Shown: in pieces, positions 52,899-62,082 of the stretch | How the letters are laid out: every line of letters starts with the position of its first letter | Numbering within the stretch: the first letter of the stretch is position 1 | From: Treponema putidum | GTDB taxonomy: Bacteria; Spirochaetota; Spirochaetia; Treponematales; Treponemataceae | DNA: 64,000 nt | Assembly: GCF_000755145.1 (NCBI RefSeq) | Contig: NZ_CP009228.1 | Coordinates: 865,827 to 929,826, forward strand | Direction of reading: 5' to 3' | Position numbers and translations under genes: made by a program | Notes under the pieces: generated by a model | Database searches by the model: none | What the model was told of the DNA's origin: nothing | The model's input: only the letters and a program-made list of their open reading frames with translations

Positions 52899-53783
52899 CT
52901 ATCCTTTTACCGAACCGGAACTTAGCCCTGAAACCAGTTGATTTTGCAAACTGATAAACAAGATTATGATCGGTATTGCCGTTAATAAGCCGCCCGCCGC
53001 AAATGCCGGTGCGTTCATAGTTCTTGCGTCGTTTATAAGTGTAAATAAGCCTACGGTAAGCGTATAATCTTTTGAATTAGTAAGTAAAACTTTCGGTAAC
53101 ATGTAATCCATAAAAGGCCCGATAAACGACCAAAGAGCAATAATGGCAAGCATCGGACGCGCAATCGGCATAATGATCAGCCGATAAACCCCCATATTTG
53201 AGCATCCGTCTATTTTTGCAGCGTCATCAAGCTCCCGCGAAATTGAATCTATATAACCTTTTAGTATAAATGTGTTTCCTACGATTCCTCCTCCCGAATA
53301 AATTAAAACAAGCATTGCCTTTTTTGAAAAAAACGGAATTGCCGTAGAAATAATCGAATGGAGGGTATAAAACGCGGTAAGTCCCGCAAAAACCGGTATA
53401 ATTTGGATAAGCATAATTCCCATAAGAATAGTTTTTTTGCCCGTAAATTTATACCGTGAATACGCATAACCGGTAAATGACACGATTAAAAGTGTCAGTA
53501 AGGCGGTTGCAATAGCTACAATAAGCGTATTTTTTACCCACATAAAAAAATAGGTCTCGGTAAAAAGATATTCAAAGTGCTTAAGCGAAAAACTGAACAC
53601 CGATTGAAGTGAAATATTTTTCCCTTGATTTCCGTTAAACGCCGATACAACAATAATAGCCAGAGGCAAAATAATAAATAAAGCCCAGACGATCATAATC
53701 AGATAGGAAAGGGCAAGAAAAATTCTACCTCCGGTATTGAGAGGCTGCTTATCCGACAAATAAAGTTCATTTTGTTTTTTCAT
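52899..53783 (-). CDS. ABC importer permease, MalG-like
   Basis: 294 residues with six helices; the ATPase-coupling EAA loop reads SRELDDAAKIDGCSNMGVYR, then IIMPIARPMLAII (near 190-222). The N-terminal helix starts at about 25 after a short hydrophilic tail. It pairs with the MalF-like protein. AAGGAG precedes the ATG, 17 nt after the upstream gene. Confidence 0.94.
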   Translation of the reverse strand: MKKQNELYLSDKQPLNTGGRIFLALSYLIMIVWALFIILPLAIIVVSAFNGNQGKNISLQSVFSFSLKHFEYLFTETYFFMWVKNTLIVAIATALLTLLIVSFTGYAYSRYKFTGKKTILMGIMLIQIIPVFAGLTAFYTLHSIISTAIPFFSKKAMLVLIYSGGGIVGNTFILKGYIDSISRELDDAAKIDGCSNMGVYRLIIMPIARPMLAIIALWSFIGPFMDYMLPKVLLTNSKDYTLTVGLFTLINDARTMNAPAFAAGGLLTAIPIIILFISLQNQLVSGLSSGSVKG

Positions 53784-53799
53784 CTTTATTCTCCTTGTC

Positions 53800-55833
53800 T
53801 TAATCTTCTTTAAAAGCTTTTGTTCTTCTAAAATTCAAAAATGCAAATACCATAAGAACCAGCGAAATTCCTATCGTAATTGCAGCCCCTATCGCTTGAT
53901 ATTGATTTTCGATAGTTAATTTATAAATATAAGAAATCAATATATCCGAACTTCCTGCCAAATTTCCATATTTTGTCGGATTAAAAGGCCCGCCCAAATT
54001 AAAAAGATATATAATCGAAAAGTTATTAAAATTAAAGGTATACTGCATTATTAAAAGCGGAGCGGTTTGATAAAGCACTAAAGGCACGGTAATTTTCATA
54101 GTACGCTGAAAACCGGTTGCACCGTCTATTTCGGCAGCTTCATATAAATCTTTTGGAATGCCCTGCAAAACGCCCGTAGAAAGTAAAAAGATATATGCGG
54201 AACCGAGCCAGCTCTGTAAAAGAATAAGTGCTGTGCGGGTAAGATGCGGATTATTTTTAATATCAATCGAAAGCCCAAACAGTTTTTCAAGCAATTCTGA
54301 AATAGGACCGCCGCGCGAAGCCATTATCGAAAAAAACATAATCGTTATAAACGCAGGCACCGCCCACGGTAAAATATAAATTGTTCTAAAAACTGATTTT
54401 CCTTTTATTCTTTCTTGATTGACAATAAGACTTAAAACAAAGCCTATAACAATCGAAAGCGTGGAGGCTCCCACTGTCCAAATAAGAGTCCATCCCAAAA
54501 TAAGATAAAACGCTTTACCTGCAACGCCGTGTCCCGTTATCAGCGTTTTATAGTTTTGCAAACCTATCCATGAAAATTTATTTTGATGTACCGGATCCAT
54601 ATTTGTAAACGAAATAAAAACCGTCGTCAAAATCGGAACTATTACGATAAATACAATAACAATTAAAGCCGGAGCTGACACCAAATAAGGAAAGCCCTCC
54701 CGTTCAATGCTCCGTTTGCTTTCAAACCAAGTTTTCCGTCTTATGCCTTTTAAGGCATTTACTTCAACCTTCCGAACATCTTTAAAAGAAACAATATACA
54801 GCAAGACCGAAAAAAGAATTAAAATTAGAGCTATAATGCCTTCAATCATAAAAATAATTGATTTATCTATTTTTGTTCCGCCTTCGGCAAGTCCGATAAG
54901 CCCTGAAATTCCGGAACCTTGATAATTCGTATAGCCTAAAATATAGGGGAATGCAATGAGATAAATAAAAATTGAAAATAAAAAGAAAATACCGGCTTTT
55001 ACATATTGTTTATTTAATAACTGTCCGAGACCGGGTAAAAAACAAGTAAAAACGGAAATTAAAGGAAACCGTTCCAATTCGATAGGCGTTTTTCTTCTTA
55101 CATCGGCAATATCCGATTCTAAAACATTCAGTTTTGTTTTTATATCCATTTTAAGCCGATATGTAATATTTTTAATTTCTTCTTGTAAACTCACTTTGGG
55201 GTCGGTAAAAGATGCGGCAAGAACATCTTCTTTATATGCAGCTCTTTTGATTTTGCATTCGGTTTTATAGGCCTTTTTTGAAATGGATTTGGATGTATAT
55301 TTTTCCGATAGTGTTTTCAGTTCGGTTTTTAATTTTTCTTTACGCTCTGCAACGGTCAGCTCAATTGTTTTTTGAATAATTGTTCTTTCATCTTCATCAA
55401 TGTCTACTAGTTTTTCTTTTGCTGTCTGGAGTTTCTTTTGAAGCAATGCTTTATGGGCAAGGATATCCGGTATATATCGTATTTCAAGTTCTGCAATTTT
55501 TGCTTCCAAAAAAGCGTCATAAGAAAGTTCCGCAAAATCTTTATAAAATTCTTTTTTTCGCTCCGCTTTAAAAAGCCGTAGATTTAAATAATCGGTTGCA
55601 GCATCTTCTCTATGCGAAGCCGAATATTGTTTTGTTTTCCGTCTTAATGTTTTTAAAAACTCTTTCCGTTTTACCTTAAAATCTTCAAGTTTAATATTGT
55701 ATTCGTGTGAAGACTTTGCAGCTTTAAGTTCTTTGCGTTTTGCAGAATCGGCTTCCGCCAATTCTAACAGATATAGGTTTTTCCTAGGGTGAATATTACC
55801 TATACCGTCCGACAAAGTTTTTGAATAAGTCAT
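53800..55833 (-). CDS. ABC importer permease, MalF-like, with a 270-residue charged N-terminal extension
   Basis: 677 residues from ATG 55831-55833, with GGAGG 5 nt upstream; a GTG two codons earlier overlaps that site. Residues about 1-265 are lysine/glutamate-rich helices that look like coiled coil (LYLLELAEADSAKRKELKAA; AELEIRYIPDILAHKALLQK). Two to three helices (about 275-355) follow, then the conserved permease core (about 385-670), with EAA loop YEAAEIDGATGFQRTMKITV. MalF-type proteins usually run 300-500 residues, so the cytoplasmic extension is extra. Its role is unknown; a scaffold or chemoreceptor contact is conceivable. Confidence 0.9.
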   Translation of the reverse strand: MTYSKTLSDGIGNIHPRKNLYLLELAEADSAKRKELKAAKSSHEYNIKLEDFKVKRKEFLKTLRRKTKQYSASHREDAATDYLNLRLFKAERKKEFYKDFAELSYDAFLEAKIAELEIRYIPDILAHKALLQKKLQTAKEKLVDIDEDERTIIQKTIELTVAERKEKLKTELKTLSEKYTSKSISKKAYKTECKIKRAAYKEDVLAASFTDPKVSLQEEIKNITYRLKMDIKTKLNVLESDIADVRRKTPIELERFPLISVFTCFLPGLGQLLNKQYVKAGIFFLFSIFIYLIAFPYILGYTNYQGSGISGLIGLAEGGTKIDKSIIFMIEGIIALILILFSVLLYIVSFKDVRKVEVNALKGIRRKTWFESKRSIEREGFPYLVSAPALIVIVFIVIVPILTTVFISFTNMDPVHQNKFSWIGLQNYKTLITGHGVAGKAFYLILGWTLIWTVGASTLSIVIGFVLSLIVNQERIKGKSVFRTIYILPWAVPAFITIMFFSIMASRGGPISELLEKLFGLSIDIKNNPHLTRTALILLQSWLGSAYIFLLSTGVLQGIPKDLYEAAEIDGATGFQRTMKITVPLVLYQTAPLLIMQYTFNFNNFSIIYLFNLGGPFNPTKYGNLAGSSDILISYIYKLTIENQYQAIGAAITIGISLVLMVFAFLNFRRTKAFKED

Positions 55834-55849
55834 TTTCACCTCCGGTTTT

Positions 55850-55882
55850 AAAGCTGCCGGACAATACTATGTCGGCAGCTTT
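55850..55882 (-). terminator. Hairpin between binding-protein and permease genes
   Basis: AAAGCTGCCG (55850-55859) and CGGCAGCTTT (55873-55882) are a perfect 10-bp stem with 13-nt loop; a second perfect 9-bp stem, CTCTAAAAT/ATTTTAGAG, lies at 55899-55925. In binding-protein operons such elements stabilise the upstream mRNA and lower downstream expression. Confidence 0.65.
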
Positions 55883-55932
55883 TAGGATATTAGGAAACCT
55901 CTAAAATCTGACAGAAATTTTAGAGCTTACCA

Positions 55933-57243
55933 TTACATTTTAAAGTTTGCCATCATTGCATCGAAAGAAGCCTTTAATTCTTTATATGCTTCCTCGGCAT
56001 TTTTAGGATTAACACTGTTCCATGAAAGAACGGCATTTCTCCATGTATCCCAAACCTTTCCCCATTCCTTAAATAAAGGACGGGCAGGGGAAATTTTATA
56101 AGATTCTATTACTGCCCTAATAACAGCCTTTTCTGTATCTGAAAGATTTGAAGCGGTATATGTTTCGGCAGGAACATTTTCCAAAATCTTACCGGTCGCT
56201 TTAAAAAAGTCTACGGCATATTTCGGGTTTACGATTTCTTTTATCATCGCTTCGGCAAGTGCATATTTTTCTGCATCTTTTTCGATACGGGAATTAATAG
56301 CAAGTCCCCAGCCGCCTTTCCAATGTAAAATCGGTTTACCGTTTAATGTAATATGGCTTATAGGATAAATTACAAGATTTCCTTTTGTCTGTTCCAAAAT
56401 ACTTCCCGTATCCCACGGTCCGCCCAAACGGATAACGCCCTTATTTCCATTACTGAATTCTTTATCAATATAACCCCAACCGGCATCTGCATCAAAAAGC
56501 GGAGTTTTGTTTTCATAATTGAGCTTCCAATAATTGTATATAGTTTCAATTGCAGCTCTTTTTTCTGCCGGTAAATCTTTAAATTCCATAACCATATCGG
56601 AAAAAAGTTCCGTTCCGTTTTTCTTTCCTAAGAATTCGATTGCAGCCGAATTTGCAGGAGCAACTCCGTACCATGCATCAAAAAGAGGCAATAAAACGGT
56701 TGCAGGATCTTTTTGATTTGCAAGTTCGAAGGGTTTGGTATAATCGGAACCTTGTGCTTTTGCATTTGCTGTATTTACAAAGGTAATGAGTGTTTCTATA
56801 TTAAGGGGGAAAGCAAGATATTCGTTACCGATTTTTAAGTTTCCGCCAAGTCCTAAATCAAAATTCGACCAGCCGCCCAATTCGGAAGAAATTTTTTTGG
56901 AATCGATGGAAGCTAAAGCTTCATTCTCCGCAAGTCCGTAAAGTCTATCGGCAGGAATTGCAAATAAATCTGCTACATCCTTATTTGAAGCATCTGTGGC
57001 ATCAAGCCTATCCAAATGGTCGAAAGCTCCTACTTCAATAAGTCTAATTTCCGTATTCGGATGAGTTTCTTCAACCCTTTTTACTGCTTCTTTGTAATAT
57101 GGCATCCAGCCTTGTTCTGCTTGTACGGTTAATACTACTTTTTGCTTTTCGGTTTTACCTCCGCAAGAAACGGTGAACGATAAAGCAAAAAACAAACCGA
57201 TAAAAAATAAACCGGCTACAAATACATTTTTTTTATGTTTCAT
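55933..57243 (-). CDS. Solute-binding lipoprotein of the sugar ABC importer (MalE-like)
   Basis: 436 residues. A lipoprotein signal (KNVFVAGLFFIGLFFALSF, then TVSCGG) places the lipidated Cys near residue 27. The mature protein is a family 1 binding fold: VVLTVQAEQGWMPYYKEAVK, RVEETHPNTEIRLIE, LADLFAIPADRLYGLAENE and GGPWDTGSI, then WKGGWGLAINSR. A short hydrophobic -RLxxAV helix end near 420. AAGGAG precedes the ATG and a promoter is at 57265-57293. The sugar, perhaps a maltodextrin, cannot be fixed from sequence. Confidence 0.92.
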   Translation of the reverse strand: MKHKKNVFVAGLFFIGLFFALSFTVSCGGKTEKQKVVLTVQAEQGWMPYYKEAVKRVEETHPNTEIRLIEVGAFDHLDRLDATDASNKDVADLFAIPADRLYGLAENEALASIDSKKISSELGGWSNFDLGLGGNLKIGNEYLAFPLNIETLITFVNTANAKAQGSDYTKPFELANQKDPATVLLPLFDAWYGVAPANSAAIEFLGKKNGTELFSDMVMEFKDLPAEKRAAIETIYNYWKLNYENKTPLFDADAGWGYIDKEFSNGNKGVIRLGGPWDTGSILEQTKGNLVIYPISHITLNGKPILHWKGGWGLAINSRIEKDAEKYALAEAMIKEIVNPKYAVDFFKATGKILENVPAETYTASNLSDTEKAVIRAVIESYKISPARPLFKEWGKVWDTWRNAVLSWNSVNPKNAEEAYKELKASFDAMMANFKM

Positions 57244-57264
57244 AAAACTCTCCTTATAATAAAA

Positions 57265-57293
57265 AGTATATCATAAAATTTACGCTTAAACAA
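57265..57293 (-). promoter_or_regulatory. Importer operon promoter TTGTTT-N17-TATACT
   Basis: On the minus strand TTGTTT (57288-57293) and TATACT (57265-57270), 17 bp apart, about 21 nt before the ATG. Confidence 0.55.
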
Positions 57294-57314
57294 GAATAAA
57301 TTTCAAAATTTTCA

Positions 57315-57343
57315 TTGACTTTTTTTTCGATTGCTTGTATTAT
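57315..57343 (+). promoter_or_regulatory. rny promoter TTGACT-N17-TATTAT
   Basis: TTGACT (57315-57320) and TATTAT (57338-57343), 17 bp apart. It lies inside a longer open frame that begins at a TTG at 57315, which shows that the real start is downstream. Confidence 0.7.
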
Positions 57344-57380
57344 GAGACTGGACAGTAGTCATTTTTTAAGGAGCATACCG

Positions 57381-58910
57381 ATGAATTGGATTTTGTATGT
57401 CATCCTTCCTGCTGTCTGTGTAATTCTTGGATGGACGATTCGCTGGCTTTATGCCAGATTTCAACTATCTGCTTCTGAACAACGTGCAGAACGGATTTTA
57501 CAGGAGGCAATTAAAGATGCCGAGGCTCAAAAGAAGGAATTCTTTCTTGAAGCAAAAGAGCAGCTGATTCGGGAACAAAAACAGCAGGAACGGGAAAATA
57601 GGGAACGCCGGAGTGATCTCCAGCGCTTCGAACGCAGGTTGACACAAAAAGAGGAAATCCTCGATAAACGTGTCGAAACTGTTGAAAAACAAGAAAAAGA
57701 GCTTGTCAAGAGGGAAGCCGCACTTGATGAGCGGACGGAATTTTTAAGCGGTGAAGAAGAAAGATACAGGGAAGAATTGGAAAAAATTTCCGGTTTGACC
57801 CAGCAGCAGGCAAAAGATTTGATTATCCGCGATTTGGAAACTGAAGCAAAGCATGATGCAGTTACTATTATAAATAAGATAGAACAAGAAGCTCAGTTGA
57901 CGGCAGAAAAAAAAGCGAGGGATATTCTAATTACTACGATTCAACGTCTTGCAACGGAAACGGCCAGCGACATTACTGTCTCAACGGTCAGCTTGCCCAG
58001 CGATGAGATGAAAGGAAGGATTATCGGCCGCGAGGGACGCAATATCCGAGCCTTGGAAACTCTTACCGGTGTGGACATAATTATCGATGATACCCCTGAG
58101 GCTGTTGTAGTATCTTGTTTTGACCCTGTGCGCAAAGAAATTGCAAGGGTTGCTTTAGAAAGATTAATTCTTGACGGCCGAATTCATCCGGCACGTATTG
58201 AAGAAATCGTTCAAAAGGTAACCAGAGAAATTTCGCAAAAGGTTTATGAAGAAGGAGAAAAGGTTCTATTTGACCTAGGCATCCATAACATGAACCAAGA
58301 AGGCGTAAGGGCATTGGGAAGGCTTTATTTTAGAACAAGCTATGGACAAAATGTGCTTCAGCATTCTAAAGAAGTAGCCATAATCGCGGGAATGATTGCA
58401 AGCGAAATCGGTGCAAACGTCGAAATAGCAAAGCGAGGCGCCTTGCTGCATGATGTCGGAAAGGGTGCAGAAACCGATTCCGATAAAAACCATGCCGAAA
58501 TAGGAATGGAACTTGCAAAGAAGATCAATGAAGATCCGAGGGTTGTAAATGCCGTAGGCGCTCATCATAATGATATAGAACCTACTTGCATTGAATCGGT
58601 AATTGTACAGATTGCAGATGCGATTTCAGCCGCCCGTCCGGGCGCAAGACGAGAAACTATGGATAACTATGTTAAGCGTCTTGAAAACCTTGAGCAGCTG
58701 GCTGAAGGTTTTAGCGGAGTTGAAAAGGCCTATGCAATCCAAGCCGGAAGGGAATTGAGGGTTGTTATCAACAACGAAAAGATTTCCGATGCCGATACCA
58801 AGATTTTGGCCCGGGACATTGCAAAAAAAATCGAAAACGATTTGCAGTACCCCGGAAGAATCCGCGTAACCCTTATACGCGAAACACGTATCGTAGAATA
58901 CGCCCGCTAA
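57381..58910 (+). CDS. rny: Ribonuclease Y
   Basis: 509 residues from ATG 57381 (AAGGAG 7 nt upstream). One N-terminal helix (MNWILYVILPAVCVILGWTI) anchors it to the membrane, a long coiled coil (about 30-190) follows, then KH (GRIIGREGRNIRALETLTGV, near 213) and HD (HSKEVAIIAG, LLHDVGKG, near 345-365) domains, and the conserved C-terminus. It starts mRNA turnover at the membrane. Length and domain order are standard. Followed by a strong bidirectional terminator. Confidence 0.97.
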   Translation: MNWILYVILPAVCVILGWTIRWLYARFQLSASEQRAERILQEAIKDAEAQKKEFFLEAKEQLIREQKQQERENRERRSDLQRFERRLTQKEEILDKRVETVEKQEKELVKREAALDERTEFLSGEEERYREELEKISGLTQQQAKDLIIRDLETEAKHDAVTIINKIEQEAQLTAEKKARDILITTIQRLATETASDITVSTVSLPSDEMKGRIIGREGRNIRALETLTGVDIIIDDTPEAVVVSCFDPVRKEIARVALERLILDGRIHPARIEEIVQKVTREISQKVYEEGEKVLFDLGIHNMNQEGVRALGRLYFRTSYGQNVLQHSKEVAIIAGMIASEIGANVEIAKRGALLHDVGKGAETDSDKNHAEIGMELAKKINEDPRVVNAVGAHHNDIEPTCIESVIVQIADAISAARPGARRETMDNYVKRLENLEQLAEGFSGVEKAYAIQAGRELRVVINNEKISDADTKILARDIAKKIENDLQYPGRIRVTLIRETRIVEYAR

Positions 58911-58920
58911 AAAATCACTT

Positions 58921-58951
58921 AAAAAAGCCCTCCCTTTTGAGGGCTTTTTTT
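58921..58951. terminator. Bidirectional terminator between rny and sbcC
   Basis: AAAGCCCTC (58924-58932) and GAGGGCTTT (58939-58947) with A and T runs on either side, 30 bp from each stop codon. Confidence 0.9.
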
Positions 58952-58960
58952 ATTATCCAA

Positions 58961-61900
58961 CTATGACTTATAGTTTTGATATTTTACCGCTGAACCGTTG
59001 GCGGTTTTTTCTATTTCGATTTTTTGGGGGATTCTGGTTTTTAGCTCGCTTACATGGGAAATTATACCCACCATGCGGTTACCTCTTACCTCGTCGAGGA
59101 TACTAATGGCATTTTCAAGGCTTGCTTCATCGAGGCTGCCGAAGCCCTCATCAATAAACATTGAATCCAATCTTATACCTCCGCTTCTTGTTTGAATGGA
59201 GTCGGCAAGGCCGAGGGCAAGGCTTATGGAAACCATAAAGGTTTCTCCTCCCGAAAGGCTGGCTGTAGGGCGGACGCCTCCTGTGTAGGCATCATAAATT
59301 TCCATATCCAGTCCTGAAAGGTTATTGCCCGAAAGCTCCTTGCTCAACTTTAATACATAGCGGCCGCCGCTCATGCGTTCAAGACGAGTGTTGGCATAGA
59401 TTATTATTTCACGTAAAAAGGCCGAGAGCATCCAAATATCGAATTTCAGCTTATACTTATTGCTTCCGTTTAAACTTAAAGAAAGCTCGGTTATAAGCCG
59501 AGCTTCTTCGGCCCTTTGTTTTAGTTCGCTTAAAAGGTTCTGCCTTCTTTCAAAAAGGTCTTTAAGTTTGTCGAGGCCGCTTTTTACTTCAGTAAGGCGG
59601 TCTTGTTCTTCATCAAGATTTTTTTGCAAGACTATAATTTCGTCCTCAATTTTTTCGGGCTGAATAAAAGTTTTTCCCTCAATATCTTTTTCAAGTCCGG
59701 CAGCGGAATGTTCCAAGGTAATTTTTTCTTCTTTGAATTTTGTTATGGTTTCTTCAAAATCGGCGATTTTTTCGTCAGATAAAATAGAATCTAAAAGCTC
59801 TTTTAAGGATGAAAATCCTTTACGCTCAAAAGAATCTTTTAAATTTTCTTCTTCTTCCAATAAAGATTTTTCCCACTTGGCCAACTGATCCTGCCTTTGA
59901 ATAAGGCCAGCCTTTATGCTTGTATGCCTGTCATTGCTTTCCTTGAGCCTCTCCTCATAACCGCTTATTTTGCGGTCTGAGGTAAAAATCATTTCATTGC
60001 AGCTTTCGATTGTGTCATCTATATTTTCCTTTTGGATATCGGAAGGAATAAACTTAAAGGCATCGTCATATTGTTTTTTCTTTTCATGAAGGATTGTGTT
60101 TAACTCGCTTTCTTTTATTTTTATATTTGTAAGGGCATCCGTTAGACTCTCCTTTTGATTTTGAATGGAAGAAAGCTTTTGCTCCAAATTTATTTTAGAC
60201 GTGTTTGCCGTTTGAGCTTCTTTAAAAAGCAAGGAATCTTTTTCAGCATCCTTTCCGGCTTGCGGAAGAAGATCTTCTATTGCTTTTTCGGACGGCATCT
60301 CTTTAAAAATAAAGGGGTAGTTTTTAAATTCTTCATTTAGATTAAAAAAGGAGCGGTCAAGCTCTGCCAGCTGCTCCTTGTACTTGTCGGCATCTTTATT
60401 GCGGGCTGTGAGGCTGTTGCTGAGGTTTTCTCTATCATGATTAAACTTTTCTATGCTGCGTTCGCACTTTTGTATTTTTTCGTCCAGCGAAAAAATACTT
60501 CCGGTATTTTCAACGGCTGGGGCAGGATGATGGACTGAGCCGCAGACAGGGCATGGCTCTCCTTCTTTTAAGTGAACGGCAAGGGCAGAGGCTTTTTGGT
60601 TTATTTCCAAATCTTTTTTTCTTTTTTGAGTTTTTCAAAAAGTTCTTTTTCTATTTCGATGTCCTTTAAGATTAACTGTAAATCGTTGTAGTTTTTCTCG
60701 GCAGCCGCCTTATGGGTTGTATAGAGCGTTGCCGCCTTTTCTTTTTTTGAAGAGATTTCAAAAGCTATCTTTAGGTAAGAAAGCTTTTGCTTTGAAGTTT
60801 CAGCCCTCTCTTTTCTGTTATCGAGCTCGCTGATTATTTTAAGATATTCCGAAACTTTATCTTTAAGTTCTTGAATATTTTTTTCGGTTTGAGCAAGTTT
60901 TTCGGTGTTTTCTTTTTTTTGTAAAGAAAGGCCTTTTTTTTCGTATGACTTTTCTTCAATTTCTTTGTGTATTTCGGCAGCCCTTTTGAGGCGGTCAAGA
61001 CTTTGCTTTAAAAAGGTATTGTTTTCTTTTTCGGCTGAGATTTCTTTTTCTTGTGCTTTAAGACCTTCCAAAACTTGGGTTACGGCATTTAAGTCTTTTA
61101 TCTTTTTTTCGATATCGGTTTTATATTCGGCAATATTGTTTTTCAGTTTGCTTACGGAATCTGCAAGACCTGCAAGGGAAGATGCCCTGCGGGCTTTTTC
61201 GACCGCTTCTTCCATCAGTTCCGTTTCTTCTTTATGAGCGTTAAGATTTTCGAGCCTTGTTTTTATTGTTATAAGTTCTTCTTTTTTTTCTTTGAGAACC
61301 TTTGCCTGTTCTTTTTCGGAAATTTTTTCCTCTATTTTTTTTGATATTTTGTTATAATTTTTTTTGATAAGTTCAATCTCTTTTTCAAAACCTTCTTTTT
61401 TTAAAAGATAGGAATCGGCATCGAATTCTTTGCCGAGGGCTTCAAGAGAGTCTTCAATATTTTTTATCTTATAGGATTCGGCTTTTTCTCTTTCTTTTAA
61501 GTTTTCCATGATTTTGCTGTAGCGTGAAATCGGAAAAAGCTCTTCAAGGGTTTCTTTTTTTTGGCTTGAGTTTTCACGTAAAAAGGCGGCGAATTCTCCT
61601 TGAGGGAGGAGCACAATGCGGGCAAATTCTTTTTCGTTTAGGTTTATGATATTCAATATTTTTTTATCCGTATCCCGCTTATTTGTAGAACTTAAATCTT
61701 TCCAAGTTAGGCCGTCCCATTCGGCGAGAGCAGATTCTTCAGGCGTTTCGTTTTTCTTTCCCGGGCGTAAAAAGGGGAGGCGTCTAAAAATCTTGTATTT
61801 GGAATTTCCCATTTTAAAGATGAGCTCTACTTCGGCCGTTTCCGTATCGGGGGCAAACTGACTGCGGAGGCTGCGGGTAATTTGGGAGCGGCAGCCCAAA

Positions 61901-62061
61901 GGTTTTGAATAAAAGGCATAAGAAATTGCATCGAAGATGGTGGTTTTTCCGGCTCCTGTTTTTCCGCATACCAAAAAAATGGAATCCATCCGGCTAAAGT
62001 CTATTGTGTGTGTTCCGCGAAAAGGGCCTATGTTGGTCAATTTTAAAATTTCAGGTTTCAT
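58961..62061 (-). pseudogene. sbcC: SbcC nuclease subunit gene split by a one-base deletion in a T7 run
   Basis: The N-terminal frame (62061 to 60601, 486 residues) has LTNIGPFRGTHTIDF, Walker A CGKTGAGKTTIFDAISYAFY and long coiled coil, and stops at KKEKKIWK. The C-terminal frame (to 58961, 549 residues) picks up at KKDLEINQKASAL and holds the zinc hook EGEPCPVCGSVHHP, more coiled coil, then the ABC signature TASLSGGETFMVS and Walker B MFIDEGFGSLDE. Adding one A to the seven-A run (60614-60620, T on the plus strand) joins 1033 residues, the normal SbcC length. With SbcD it processes DNA ends and hairpins. GGAGG precedes the ATG, 21 nt after sbcD. Confidence 0.88.
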
Positions 62062-62082
62062 TATTCCTCCAGCAATGTCTTC

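Noticed and set aside
57315-57380. Upstream extension of RNase Y from TTG at 57315
   Set aside because: This segment contains the -35 and -10 boxes, whereas the ATG at 57381 has AAGGAG and starts directly with the membrane anchor.
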